A stretch of DNA of 64,000 nucleotides from Harmonia axyridis (GCF_914767665.1 NC_059508.1:9672001-9736000), one strand, 5' to 3'. Positions 36,938 through 48,880 are shown, counted from the first letter of the stretch. Numbers and translations are program-made. The notes: a model not told the origin generated them from the letters alone.

Positions 36938-37785
36938 GCTGAATGATTTACGTTATTCTGTATCGTCAACGTCTAATTAAATCTCACGAACGTAGGCAAG
37001 ACCGAAAATAAGTCGGGGACAGGGACGTGAATCAAATGAATTCCGTGTTTTGCGCAGATTGGGAAAAACACGACATAAATTAAGATAACGAAAAAGTCCA
37101 ATTTATCTCAGAAGTGAAACGGCGCAATATACATTCCAATTCATTTGAATCATATTGTGGGATAAAGGGCGAAATTAATGAATTTCAAGACGACTGCAGG
37201 GGTTGGTCCCTATCAAATATTTAAATAAGAATTCATCAAAACGTAATTGAGTTGTGTCTTGCTGAATAGGCCGCAATTCAGTTTGATCATATCAGCTGTT
37301 TAGGGTTTGTTTATTTATGGAATTAACAGTACGAAAACTTCGTTCGGTTTTACATTTTGAAAAGGGGCATGGAAAAACAGTCAGAAACTCGAAAGTAAAT
37401 AGGTGGGAATTATGTGAAAACTCAAACTACCACGATTCTGTGTCACTTTTGAATTCAACAGTAAAAAATTCTTCTTTAAGATCATCTTGATACTTGAATA
37501 GAATGAAAACGAAATTAATTCTCGCAGTAAAGATTCATTTTGTCTCTATTTCCAAGGGTAAACGTGCTTTGAATTTACCATTTTCATAACGTTTTTTTCG
37601 AAGATTCTCACCAACTCAACACCTCTGTTCACTCCATCGATAGATAAGCTATACTGTTTCATTCATAGTTTCTAGGCCAAACATATGTTTATTGTTAATG
37701 TCGATTCAACTAAATTTGAAACATTTAAAATTTTTTTGAGTCCCGGTCATGGTCATCAGGCTCATCTTTTAGTGTCACGCTTCAC
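36938..37785. other. Unassigned sequence
   Basis: No recognised element. Part of it (36960-37200) is less AT-rich and could be unique host DNA. Confidence 0.45.
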
Positions 37786-37789
37786 TGTA

Positions 37790-38440
37790 TGGGAATATTT
37801 CAAAAGAAGCAGAAGTCAGAATTGCAGGAACAGCTGCTACAGATGTTGCTCCAGCTACAATTGTTTCGGTTGCTCTTGTTTTTATTGCTACTCTCTTGTT
37901 TTGATTGCTGTTGTTATTCCAGCAGAAGCAGAAACTGTAGCAACAACAGTTGTTGCTATTGCTGCATATGTTTCTGCCGCTCTTGTTTTTATTGCAGCAG
38001 CAACATGAACTGTAGCAACTTTTATTGTAGCAGTTGCAAAAACAACAGCAAGAAAAACAAGAGCAGCAGACACAATTGCAGCAGCAACAGTTATTGCTTT
38101 TGCTGCAATTGTTTCTGCTGCTTTTGTGTTTATTGCTGCTGCTGCTCTTTTTTCATTGCTGTTGATATTGCAGCAGCAATATAAACTGTAGCAACTTTTA
38201 TTGTAGCAGTAATTGTAACAGCAGCTGCAAAAAAAACAAGAGCAGCAGTCACAATTACAGCAGCTACAGTTGTTTCTATTGCTGCAATTGTTTATGATGC
38301 TCTTTCGTTAATTGCTGTTTATATTCTTGCAGCAATATAAACTGCAGCATCTTTCATTGTAGCAGTAATAGTAACCACAGCTGCAATAGCAACAGCAATA
38401 AAAACAAGAGCAACAATCGCAGTTAAAGCAGCAGTAACAA
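37790..38440. repeat. GCA/TTG triplet-rich minisatellite with a 155-176-bp higher-order unit
   Basis: The stretch is built of degenerate GCA, GCT, ACA, TTG and TTT triplets, arranged so that GCAGCAACA runs alternate with their reverse complements TGTTGCTGC. It can therefore fold on itself. The phrase AACTGTAGCAAC (or close variants) recurs near 37934, 38008, 38184 and 38339. TTTATTGTAGCAGT and AAAACAAGAGCAGCA follow it in the later units. Open frames on both strands are Ala/Val-rich by-products of the repeat and are not treated as genes. Confidence 0.85.
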
Positions 38441-39442
38441 CTTTTACCAGATTAATGAGTTTTTAAAATTCTACGCAATGAAAATTGATAATGAACCATT
38501 GTGTCAAACACAGTATTTCCATAAAAAATCATTTCTAATTTATTTTTCTTTTCCTCCATTATACCTGCCCAGAATTGACTAATTTCCAGGTTTCCCCCTG
38601 ATGTGACAATCGGGGAAGTTCAACAACTCCTACATACCGAATAAATTCGAATAAATTATAAGCGGTTTGTGTTGATCGAAGCCAACGTAAATCATTATAC
38701 CCCATTATATTATTCATCAATATTGGCGTAACCGTGAAATATTTCGAATTTGAATTTCTGAGCAGGAATTGAAATCGCTTATCCAAACTTCCTCGATTTA
38801 TATATCAGTCAATAAACTCCCCTGATATTCAATTCGAACCATCTAGAACCTTGACGCTTGCGGCAATGCAATCTTCAAAGTTCCCACTCCTTTATTTTAA
38901 TCCAATAAATAACACCCGTTGAAGATACTTCATTTTCGAATTTCTCACAAATTCATAAGCAAATTAATTCGAAATTCAATTCGTTTCCTTAACGAGAAAG
39001 TTTATGCTACGATATGGATGGTGATTATCAGAATTTCGAATCGGTTTTATATGAAAATCTATCATGGAGGTTCTTTAATCTCACATCAAAGGCGTTTCAT
39101 GAAAGACTCCAATATCGCACCTTTATTCTGCGTGAGAATTAGAAAATGTCCTACAGGTTGACGTTCTATTTATTTTTGGAGCACTAGGACTCACGTCCAA
39201 GTTGTTAATTAATTGATCCCCCAATTAGCCTCTGATTAAGCTGGAACTCAGGAAGAGTTCAGTTGGTTTTCGGTTAACTAACAAACATATAATTCACGAC
39301 CTGAGCTCAAATATGTTTAATTCGATAAAAAATAGATTGGATCGCATTCAGTCATACATCTTCTTTCAACAAGAACTTGTTAGAAGGTGGATCATGTGAA
39401 ACATATGGAATTCAAATTGATCCAATTACTACTGAAATATAC
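38441..39442. other. Unassigned sequence
   Basis: Minus-strand open frame 38559-38786 and plus-strand 38919-39161 have no motif I can name. Nothing else seen. Confidence 0.45.
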
Positions 39443-40842
39443 TAACTGACAAAAAACTGCAACACCCAGAAGGAGCTGTTAAATTTCAATTTTTTTTGGT
39501 AGAACATAGATAGAATAGCAAGGAGTAAATGATTGAATTTGGAGAAGAAAATTGTGAAGATTTTTTCATGTAAATAATTGCTACTTAAATATTGAAATCT
39601 TATTTCGCAAGTTTCTTAAATTTTACAACAAACCAGCTGTTCGAGGAGTCCAAAGTCGATGTTAAGTTTTTTAAAATGCCTAGTGCTCGTGTATGCGGAA
39701 TTCATCTCCAGCTAAGTGAAATTGAAAGAGGTCGAATTATTGGTCTACAGGAGGCGAGGTTGTCATTTCGAGAAATCGTTAACCGTGCGAACAGAAATCC
39801 ATCTTCTGTTATGAGATGTTGCCAAGCGTGGTTTGATAATTCCCAAAATCGAAAAAGAGTAGGCTCCGAACGTCGAAGGGGCACAAATGAAATTCAAGAT
39901 CGATGTCTAAGACTTATGGCCATTAGAGACCGATTTGCGATAACTCGATCTTTGGCTGATGAGTGGTTAGAAGATAAAGGCCATCCTGTAACTGTCCGAA
40001 CGGTTTACCGTCGAATAAGGTCTTTTGGACTGCAGCATTATCGACCCCATCTTGTGTTACCTCTGACGGTTGAGCATCTCCGGCAACAATTACAGTGGTG
40101 CAGAAAACGTCAACAGTGGATTGTAGAATGACATCAGGTTGTCTTTTCTGATAAATCTCGATTCTACTTGGCTGCACATGATGGCCGAAGAAGGGTTAGA
40201 TAACGTCGGGGAGAAAGACATGAATCCCAGTTTGATGTTGAGCGTCATGTACACTGGACAGTAGGAGTTTTGGTATTGGGTGCTATTGCACATGCAAATA
40301 GTTTTAGTCTTTATTCGAAGTAACATGACAGCGCAGCATTACCTTTAAGGAATATTGGAGCCATATTTTCTCCTTTACCTTAGCCGCCTCGAGAATCCAA
40401 TATTTCAGCAAGATAATGCCCGACCTCATGTTCCCAGAGTTAGTTTCAACTTGTTCGAAGCGACCCATGTGAATCTTTTGCCATGGCCGCCCAGCTTCCT
40501 CGCCCATAGAGCATGTTTGGGACATCATGGATAGAAGGCTTGGAAATTTACCCCAGCTCCCACGGACTTTGGCGGCTCTTAGACATGAAGTACAGGAAGC
40601 TTTGGATAGTATCCCTCAAGAAGAAATAGACCATCATCATTGCATCAATGACGGGATGTGTTGGGGAGTGTATAGATAATCGCGGTGGACAAACACATTA
40701 TCAACAAATTCATTAAAAAAAACTTGTATACTCTTCGTTTTTTCTCCAAATTTCAATCAATTACTCCTTGCAATACTATCTTTGTTTTACCAAAAAAAAT
40801 GTAAATCAGCTCCTTCTGGGTGTTGCGGTTTTTTTGTCGTTT
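39443..40842 (+). mobile_element. Tc1-like element, both ends, pseudogenised transposase
   Basis: Inverted ends of about 110 bp (39443-39557 and 40732-40842) begin near AACTGACAAAAAACTGCAAC and share CAACACCCAGAAGGAGCTG. From the ATG at 39676 the frame is open for 152 codons: MPSARVCGIHLQLSEIERGR, helix-turn-helix, NRNPSSVMRCCQAWF, RTVYRRIRSFGLQHYRPHLV. It stops at 40129-40131. The same frame continues HQVVFSDKSRFYLAAHDGRR (first catalytic Asp), a second stop, then RRGERHESQFDVERHV. Later blocks FQQDNARPHVP (second Asp, about 40401) and SPIEHVWDIM (catalytic Glu, about 40502-40530) are in other frames with a deletion between. Tcb/Tc1-type cut-and-paste element. The long TIRs may hold subterminal transposase sites. 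Confidence 0.92.
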
Positions 40843-41894
40843 ACTAGATATAATGAATAAAAACTATAATTCATTAATTCTTTTGGTTCATATATAAAGA
40901 AAAATTTGAACGAAACAAAGAAAGAACTAATGGAAACAAACGCTCAAATAAGATGCCAATATCGTCCTTTCTAGGAAATTTTGTAAACGTATATTTGGCT
41001 TATAAATATAAATATTGGATCTAAAGTATCATCACAACACAGACGGCGAAGTTAAATCAGAATATCTAGGTGGTCCCTCTACAAGCAGATTGGTAAAACG
41101 TTCTATGTCAATCTTATAATCGATCATATGAATGCAGGAGAACTATTTTGAAATTCTTCCTTTCTGACTCACCCTGTAGAATATAATTTGGAAATGACGT
41201 AAATGAAATGAGAGTATTGTTTCCCATTAAAGTGTTCACTCGAAGTCAAGGGATTCAAAGAAGTCGAATATTTTTCAATCTTTACTTGTTCACTGTAAAG
41301 GTAAACTCCAATCTAGTTAGACATCTCATTTGTATTGAAGAACTCAAGTCTGTAAAAGTCCTCAGGCAACGTGTCTACCTAGCCTTAGCTATGCAAATAT
41401 GAAGTCAATATTTGCCCCATAATACATACATCAATTTCTTGAACTTTATCATGGCAAATATATAGTTCTGAATATCAAACAGAAAAAAAGTTGCATACTC
41501 GAAATGTCAACATCGTGAGTGACACAAGTCGTTTATTGGTTCCTTGATATATTACACCGTTTTTTTCTCCCATTTTGATGTATGCTTATGAAATTCCACG
41601 AGCAGAAATTATTGTCAAACAGAAATAGCTTTCCATTTGAATCATGAACACGTCGCAGTTGAGTTACTCTAGACAATATTTGTCAAGAAGTAGAGTTGTA
41701 GAAATACTTCCGCACTTTTCGTTCAATGCTGACGAAAATTGAAAGGTAGCAAACTGGATATTTCTGAAACAATTATAACGAACCGAATAACATTGAAAAG
41801 TTTATATCAGAAATGAACACATGCAAACGTCAGTGGATCATTGATATACATAGCCACTATGAGCACAAAGAACTAAAGAACAAGATGAATATTA
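40843..41894. other. Unassigned sequence with a transposon-like tip
   Basis: GACTCACCCTGTAGAA at about 41166-41180 looks like the right tip (reverse complement TACAGGGTGAGTC) of a small TA-inserting element. No partner was found. Otherwise nothing recognised. Confidence 0.4.
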
Positions 41895-42725
41895 TTAGCG
41901 GTGGTTGTAGCGGTAAGTGGTAGTCGAAATAAAAAGATCGTAAATGTCTTACAATGAGCTTAGGTATTTATAAACATAACGCCATCGAAATATTAGTCAA
42001 TTTGTGTCTGCATCATGAAGTTATTCTTGGTTAAACATGTCAGCTTACGAGCCAAATTCTCGTCATTTGCCGGAGGTTTTGATTTTCTGCTTTAATATCA
42101 AGTAATATCCGGCTGAGGCTCATAGAATGCTCTCAAATAGCTATGGTGAAGCAGCTATTAGTGAAAGAACTTGCCGAGAGTGGTTCCAACGTTTCAAGAA
42201 CGGTGATTCGAAGGGTTTTCGAAGATGCAGAATTGGAAGCATTACTTGATCAAGACTGGTGCCAAACGCAACAAGAATTGACAAGATCATTGGGAGTAAT
42301 GCAACAAGCCATTGTAAAAGGTCTGAAAGTCATGGGAATGATTCAGAAACAAGGGAATAGTGTGCCGTACGAGTTGAAGCCGAGAGACGTTGAATATTTT
42401 TTTGCTTGTGAACAGATTCTTGCAAGGCAGAACGAAAGCGATTTTTGAGTCGCCTTTTAACCGGAGACGAAAAATGTGTTCAACACTATAATTCCAAGTG
42501 CAGAAAATCATGGGGATATCCCGGCCATGCATCCACGTCGACGGCCAAACCGAATATTCTCGGTTCCAAGGTCATGCTCAGTATTTGGTGGTACATGCTC
42601 GGCGAAGTGTAGTGGCCAGCGATAGACAATACTTTGGATTATAAATGTATAACCAGTTCTTTACAATAAAACTTCGAATATCGAAAAAAATGTAGAGGCA
42701 AAGTTGTACGCCTATGTAATAAGGA
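41895..42725 (+). mobile_element. Cecropia-type mariner, internally deleted (copy 1)
   Basis: From about 42037 the frame shows MSAYEPNSRHLPEVLIFCFN, then AEAHRMLSNSYGEAAISERT and CREWFQRFKNGD. It jumps to VFEDAELEALLDQDWCQTQQ (open 42143-42448), LKVMGMIQKQGNSVPYELKP, RDVEYFFACEQIL. Then it shifts to KCRKSWGYPGHASTSTAKPN and IWWYMLGE. From about 42603 it is joined to the 3' tail VVASDRQYFGL and trailer ATAAATGTATAACCAGTT. Most of the catalytic core, including the second and third Asp, is deleted at that junction. The tip near 42705 (TTGTACGCCTATGTAA) matches the family end. The 5' tip is not clear. Confidence 0.88.
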
Positions 42726-43564
42726 ATACTCGAGATAAATTTGGCGACTTTTTAGATTCTTGCGTTGGAGAGTTATAGTGTTTCCGAATGGACAAAACTG
42801 ATTGGCAATTCTGTCGAACACTAAAAAAAAAAGCAATATCAAACGTTACAAGGCTTTTGAATTGGAACTGTTATGACTCAATCGAGACCCAATTCGACAA
42901 AGAGCTCGCTTGAGCTTGTGAATCGAAGAGGATAGAATCCGATGACGAATTGTTTTTTAATAAATTCGACTCTCCCCTTTGGAGAGGCTGTTATTGTTCT
43001 CATGAATGATTACCGAAATATCGTCATATTTCTATTGATTTATTAATTTTTTTCGGCTCGTAAGCGGAATGGACTGCTGATTTAGATGTGCGCCCGACAA
43101 ATTCCTCGTTGTTTTGTAACCTGATGAGGTATCTTATCGATTTTTCATTCCGGAATGATATACTGCACGTTTTCCATCGAAAATTTTATTACACACAGTG
43201 CAAGACCCGTTGAACCAATGATAAAGGGCTTTTGAAAATGACTCCATTGTTGGATCCTGTTCTCGACCGGGGGGTTTACATCCTATAATTCCAGACCGAA
43301 CGAATGTTACATTTTATCGCGATTCGGAAAAGCGCGATCGAAGGTCGTAGAGAAACGCAGATTCCTCGATTTTCCGAGGTGATTTAATTCCAAACCGAGT
43401 AATCAGAGGAGTTGGAATTTTTCCCTCATGATCATCGTACGAGTGGACATTCAGTCGAAGGAATGTTCTATGCACTGAGAAACATGCTTCGACATACTCT
43501 TGATAAGATAATGAATTTCTTCTTGAGTTATCGTGCCAATTTTTACTTTATAATTATCATCATT
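42726..43564. other. Unassigned, partly GC-richer sequence
   Basis: No repeat recognised. The interval 43040-43420 has more CpG than average for the window and may be unique host DNA. No open frame of note. Confidence 0.45.
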
Positions 43565-44585
43565 CATTGAATGGGGGTCATTGCGGCCCTGTTAGCCTTC
43601 TGGGAGCTGCGATCAATTTGATCTTACCTTCTTAGCCATATCTATTCATACAAACCTAGGGAGGCCGTCGATACGGACATTTGAACACTATGTATTCGGT
43701 CAATTCTACTTTCGCTCCACAGAGCCTGCAGATCTCATCTGCTGACTTACCCATGCGGTACAAAAGGTCTTACACCAACAGTGTCATGTCAACAGTCATT
43801 TACTCGAAGGCATTACTCGAAGCTCAGCTCGTAGTAGCTTCAGAAGCTTCCTGGTATTGGTCGGTAAAAGCATCATAAATTTCTTCGCTTGCGCAAGACC
43901 CGGAGTGTTTCTCCAGAGGGTTTTTCTATTGTCCCACTACAATTATTGGACCGCCGCCTTATATTGGTTTTTCCTAGCCCACAGAAGGGCTCAAGACCAA
44001 CAGTTGTTAACCTTGATGCCCTTTTGCAAGTTCATCGGATTTTTCGTTCCCTTCAATACAACAATGCCGTGGTACCCATAGTAGAGTTACTTTATTTCCT
44101 CTGGCCAGTTGCTTTATGGTATTACGGCACTCCCATGTCAGTAGAGACCCCTGGCTGTATGATTCCAGGGATCTCAGCGTGGCCTGGCTAGTGATGTGAA
44201 CACCCACCACTTTGAGGTTCCTTTTGAGACACTCTTGGGCGCAAGTATAGACAGCTAGTATCTCGGTTTACAAGATAGAGAAATTACTTCCCAGGAATCT
44301 AGTGATCCTCTTTTCAGGCCTATATACCCCAAAACTTATGCCTCTTTCTGGTTTTGTTCCATCGGTAGACCATATGGAGGACTTTTTGTACAAGCGATTT
44401 ACAATGTTCGTTGCACTGAGCCGATCATCAATGACCGTTCCAAAAGGTACTATATGAAATGGGATATAGTTGGCATCACATCCGAGGGTTTTGCCAAAAG
44501 GTTTGAATGTAATTGATTCAATATCTCCATATGTCCAATCCACTTTCCCGGACATACAGTTATACGTCCTCAACTTATTGAAACA
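43565..44585 (-). pseudogene. RNase H-type non-LTR retrotransposon tail, copy 2
   Basis: Same family as 33225-34110, extending further 5'. The minus strand reads SIWSTDGTKPERGISFGVYR at about 44315-44380, the RNase H opening with the first catalytic Asp. Then come TSQATLRSLESYSQGSLLTW and TLLWVPRHCCIEGNEKSDEL, where the active-site GHCG is changed to RHCC. KSADEICRLCGA is at about 43715-43765. Frameshifts and stops break the frame after ELAKG. The 3' boundary near 43565 shares the GCCTTCTGGGAGCTGCGA-type sequence with the other copies. Confidence 0.88.
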
Positions 44586-45330
44586 TCAATGTAAGAACAA
44601 TAAAAATTATGTTGATCATAATTATTTCACAAGATTTGAAAAGAATTCCAACCACGATTTACTGATGTTAACTTTAGACCCACAGGTAGAGATTCATTGG
44701 TCTCACTTCATTCCTGATTTAACTCCTATGGATCTCTACCTGTGGGTTTTCAATTTGACCTGAAACATTTCACGAAACCGTGGCTGAGACATATTGGACG
44801 ACCATGAAGTTGCTCCAACCCGCTGGAACCATATTCTTAGATAAGCCAGGAAATATTGCAGATCAGGCAACATAAACTCATCTAACATCCTTACATAATG
44901 ATCTGAATTCACAATAAGTGCAAGTTCCTTAACAAAAGATAGAGCTGATAATTCCTCGCGATGACATTTCAGCCCATACATTGACATTTGGCGAATGAAG
45001 GGATTTTTGATGATTGCGTTTCGGATTGGTCTCAGTCCAGTGGCGGCAGTCCTGCTTATTTACGTGACAGTTAGGGTGAAAATGAGCCTAATTTGAAATA
45101 AGAAGTTGGTAAACAATTCTAAGCGCTCAATTGCCTGATTTACTAATTCTAACCTTTGAATAGCATGTTTAGGTTTAAATTTCTGCACCAATTGAATTTT
45201 ATAGGGATACAGCTTTAGATCTTTGTGCACAATGTATCGTAGTGCACACTCCAAGTGAATTGGGCTGTCGGGATCATCACGAACAAGTTTCACGTTCTCT
45301 TCCGTTAACAATAACCTCAGACCTCCAAAC
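44586..45330 (-). mobile_element. DD41D Tc1/mariner relic with a local inversion
   Basis: The minus-strand N-terminal part (45060-45311) reads LECALRYIVHKDLKLYPYKI and QLVQKFKPKHAIQRLELVNQ, the DNA-binding to catalytic linker. Then NKQDCRHWTETNPK and SPNVNVWAEMSSRGIISSIF lie in shifted frames. The frame 44736-44987 continues ALIVNSDHYVRMLDEFMLPD and IWFQRVGATSWSS, where the second catalytic Asp is Val. The third-Asp block PDLTPMDLYLWV is encoded on the opposite (plus) strand at about 44712-44747, between 16-bp inverted repeats. On the minus strand the sequence after it resumes as an LKSKVN-like remnant. Ends not identified. Confidence 0.8.
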
Positions 45331-45965
45331 TTAAATTAATTTAATATTAAACCGTTATGAGAGAAAATAATGAATACTAACATAAAATGTACAATATACA
45401 ATGTAGCCCGGACACATCAAATAATAAAGCAAAACCCGCCGGGCCGATTTCGTGATCGTAAATCTCCCACCGCCTCAATAAAATTAATGCGCAAATGAAA
45501 TCTAATCGGTAATTCGTACATATTTTACACCGGCGTAATGAAGAACTTTTACGGTCCTCAACACCGTGGTTGTAAATCAGACGACGACCGCGACGGAGGA
45601 ATCAATAAAGCGTCGGCTCCAGGTGAGAGAGGCGTCGAAAAACGGCCAGATTTTCCGCTCACGTATGACTTTGATTTCGTGAATGGTTTATTTTCATCAT
45701 ACGCACGCAGAAATTTTCTCTCTCGACGCCGCTAAATAGATTGTTTCCCAAACCGCCGTCGAAGGGCGATCGCATCGTTCGCCACTCGATAAAAACACCG
45801 GATCGTATGCGGTCGGACCAGGGCGCGTATTTCCGTGAACGGTATCCCAAACGCGCATGATGAGGTGGACTCCAAAGTGTCACCAGAAACGTAACTTCAA
45901 ATAATTGTATATTTCGACATTAATTGATCCTCGCGTTGAAGTGAACCATTTGGAGTTGGAGTTAT
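45331..45965. other. CpG-rich unique island
   Basis: The interval 45540-45870 is rich in CG dinucleotides (runs such as GACGACCGCGACGGAGG and CGATCGCATCGTTCGCC) and shows no transposon similarity. Surrounding sequence is AT-rich retrotransposon and DD41D debris. An open frame of 65 codons (45538-45735) has no motif. It may be a conserved regulatory region or the edge of a host gene. Confidence 0.5.
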
Positions 45966-46492
45966 TTTTATTATTGGAACTGGGCTCGGTAAGCCTCCCG
46001 GGAAAAGCGACCATATAATTCTTTTGTTCTCTATCCTACTCATTCATGGAAACCCAAGAAGGCCATCCAGCTCTGGACACTTTCATACCATGTGTTCGGC
46101 TGTTTGTGCTTCTGATCCACAGAGCCTGCAAATCTCATCTGCTGACTTTGCCATGCGATACAAATGATGTTTGTATCGACAGTGTACCGTCAGCAGTCCC
46201 ACCATCACCAGAAGCTCGGCTCGTGGCAGCTTCAAGAGCTTTCTGGCGTAGGTAGACGAAATCATCACGACTTTCTTGGCCTGAGTAGGTCCAGGAGTGT
46301 TAGTCCAAGGGGTTATCCTGTTATTCAACTCCCATTGCTGAACCGTAGCCTTATATTGGTCTTTTCCTAGCCCACAGAAAGGCTCAGGTCCAGCAAGTGT
46401 TAACCTGGATACACTTTTTGCAAGTTCATCGGCTTTTTCATTTCCTTCAACACCACAGTGCCCTGGTACCCATAGTACAGTCACTTTATTGA
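45966..46492 (-). pseudogene. RNase H-type non-LTR retrotransposon tail, copy 3
   Basis: Minus-strand frame 46083-46484 starts inside the RNase H motif TVLWVPGHCGVEGNEKADEL. It continues LTLAGPEPFCGLGKDQYKAT, YARKLLKLPRAELLVMVGLL and CRLCGSEAQTAEHMV. It then shifts into CPELDGLLGFHE. The shortest of three copies sharing the same 3' end (about 45966). It is very close to copy 1 in sequence. 5' truncated at about 46490. Confidence 0.9.
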
Positions 46493-46899
46493 ACTACTTG
46501 CAATGATGGTTTCGCACCAATGAAGAAAATCACAAATGCAAACTTTCAGAGCAATATCTCAAGAATTCCAGAGCAAAAAGATTACATAAATTATGTTCTT
46601 CAACCGCTGCCATGGAAGGAAATCTAGAAAAGTCGAGATCGGACAACAATTTAGAAAGAAAGATGGAAAAGAGATCAGTCGAACTATAACCAAAAATTGT
46701 GAACTTCCAGTAGAACAAGAAAATTATCAACTTGTCAAAGCGGGAACTTCAAATCAAATCAAATTCATTTCACAAATTATTACAAAACATGCGTTAACAA
46801 GAAATAGTCAATAAAAATACAATGAACCAAAATATCAACAAAATTTCTATTGAATTTACTTGAAACCATCTCACAAAAATTCGTCAACAAAGTAGTAAC
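46493..46899. other. Unassigned sequence
   Basis: Nothing recognised. Confidence 0.45.
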
Positions 46900-47320
46900 A
46901 TCTAGAAATCGGAATGAGTCTGAGACGTCTTATATGAATGTTCTTTAAGTGTGGAATTCTGATGGAATTCGCCACTTTCGATGTATTTGTGCCTGTTTTC
47001 ATGAACATTATAGATGAATTGGCCATAAAAGGTGAGGATACTGTATTTTATAAAGTATTCTCTGCATGAGACTGTGTTTCCGATTTCAGCCAAGGTTCTT
47101 ATTGCTCCCTTCTGCTTGAGAAAAACTAAGTTTGCTTCTGGTACATCACCCCAAATGAGCATTTTTCAATTTTTTCAGCCTGTCTAATAGGAATATGACA
47201 GATGATAAGTTTTTAGTGAGATCTCCTATATGAAAATTGAACTTGAACTTCTCCTGGATTTTTATTCCCAGAAATTTCGCACTCCCGTTATTGTTTGATC
47301 AGGACCAAGATCCAGTCAAC
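46900..47320 (-). pseudogene. Non-LTR retrotransposon fragment (post-RT region)
   Basis: On the minus strand AKFLGIKIQEKFKFNFHIGD (about 47220-47280) is the thumb-type KFLGI motif. A shifted frame follows as MLIWGDVPEANLVFLKQKGA, IRTLAEIGNTVSCREYFIKY and SILTFYGQFIYNV. The pattern WGxxxxxxxxFxLQKxAIRxI...SCRxxFxxxxILTxxxxxIY is common in jockey/CR1-type ORF2 C-terminal regions. The YADD core is not seen upstream. Confidence 0.75.
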
Positions 47321-48299
47321 ATATTTCCTTGCCAGCCCTATACCGAGGCGACATCACAATTCTAGGAATTCAATAACTTCTCATAATACAACATAATAAG
47401 TTCCTGACTATGGACAACGAGGATCATATAACCTTTAATAAACTAGCATATCAACTCAACCTTAGGTTAATGTGTAACAAATTGGCACTCGATGAGGAAA
47501 TCACTTGTTTCCATGACTCCACAACAAGTTGGCAGGACTTGAGTCCTTTGGAGTAATGTTCGAAATACGAACATTATTTCCAATTATTCAGTCCACAATG
47601 GAAATCACTCCAATTATATTCTTTCAATTCAGAAGCAAATTACATGGGACCACCAACCGAAACCTGCTGACCGAAGGAAAATTCCACAAAAAGTACAGCA
47701 CTTACTGCGAATGATGTCATCCATATAATCATCATTCAAATTAGTATATAAGCTTAGATTGTAATCAATTAAATCTCCATTCCCTTCAAGTCTGGTCATT
47801 TTACGTTGTCGTCAATCTGTTAAGAATTCTCTTGAACTTCTGAGCCTCGTTGTTCAGTTTTGTCGCACAAAATTATTTCTCTTCAAATCTGATCCTTTAA
47901 CTTTCTGCACAAACTGTGGAGTGAAGGCATTCCTTGAACCTCTGAGCCTAGTTATTCAGTTTGTCGAATTAATATCATCTTAAAGTCGAGTGGTGCAGTC
48001 TGAAGTCCTGTATTGCAACGTTTTTTTCTTCTTCAAAATTTGTGATAGTCCTTCTTTCAACTTTGCTTCATGTGCTTCACTTTGGATGGCATAGAGATGA
48101 CACGCAAGTGGCATACTTTTGTTTGTCTTATTAATACCCAAGCTTTAAACAATATGGTAAGTGTTTTTGCTTATAAAATGGATATCATATTTTTGTTTCT
48201 TCGTGTTCCATATGTAAGCGACCACCGAGAAGGCCATAAGGCTGTATTTTCAACCTAATCGTTCATTTCATTAGATGTTAATATCCTGAACTTCCTTCA
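47321..48299. other. Unassigned sequence
   Basis: No recognised feature. CTTGAACTTCTGAGCC at about 47833 and CTTGAACCTCTGAGCC at about 47934 mark a weak duplication (period about 100 bp) also covering TTGTTCAGTTTTGTCG and TTATTCAGTTTGTCGA. Confidence 0.4.
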
Positions 48300-48830
48300 T
48301 CTTTTAGTTGGCCTATACATAGTCTTTCTAGGTATGTCATTCCTCGCGATTCTAGCTATCTCATTCCAACGTGCAAGATCGAGGCTCTTCTTCGAATTCG
48401 TCTGCATCTCACGATGTTGCGTACTCCATTTCCTCGAGTATTTTCGAGTTACGTATACGATCCTTCAGTGAGTTGCCTGATATTATTCTAAGCGTTCTCA
48501 TTACGACAATTCTTGGAATTCACATCGTTATCACCTCTCGTCTCTATTGTATATGTCATGATCGGTTCAATACAGGTCTTGTAGACTATTACTTTTGCTG
48601 TCATGCTCAAATATTTGTTGTTCCATATTACATCCGATAAGCATCCTGATATTCTGTTCGTCCTGTTTACTTGGCTTCTCACTTCTCTTGTTCGGTCTTG
48701 ATTTGCGGATATCTAGACTTCTAATTAAGGACTATAACCTGTTCTATGGCTCCGTCGTGCACCACTTGATTACATGTGGAAGGCTCCTGGCTAATTAATA
48801 TTAATTTGATTTTTTTTGAGTATATCCTGA
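48300..48830 (-). pseudogene. RTE-like endonuclease-reverse transcriptase C-terminal fragment
   Basis: Minus-strand frame 48488-48682 reads RSQVNRTNRISGCLSDVIWN, NKYLSMTAKVIVYKTCIEPI and MTYTIETRGD. This is the conserved C-terminal block of the insect elements usually annotated endonuclease-reverse transcriptase. Shifted frames downstream read RIRRRASILHVGMR and RLCIGQLKDEGSSG. It is broken and both ends are missing. The clade is inferred from family resemblance. Confidence 0.82.
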
Positions 48831-48880
48831 TGTTCAATGGCTGTTCAATATTCAGTTCGCGGTGTGGAATATATACATAT

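Noticed and set aside
37685..38184. Overlapping Cys-rich and Ala/Val-rich open frames
   Set aside because: They arise from the GCA/TTG triplet repeat in different frames; composition follows the repeat, and both strands are open.
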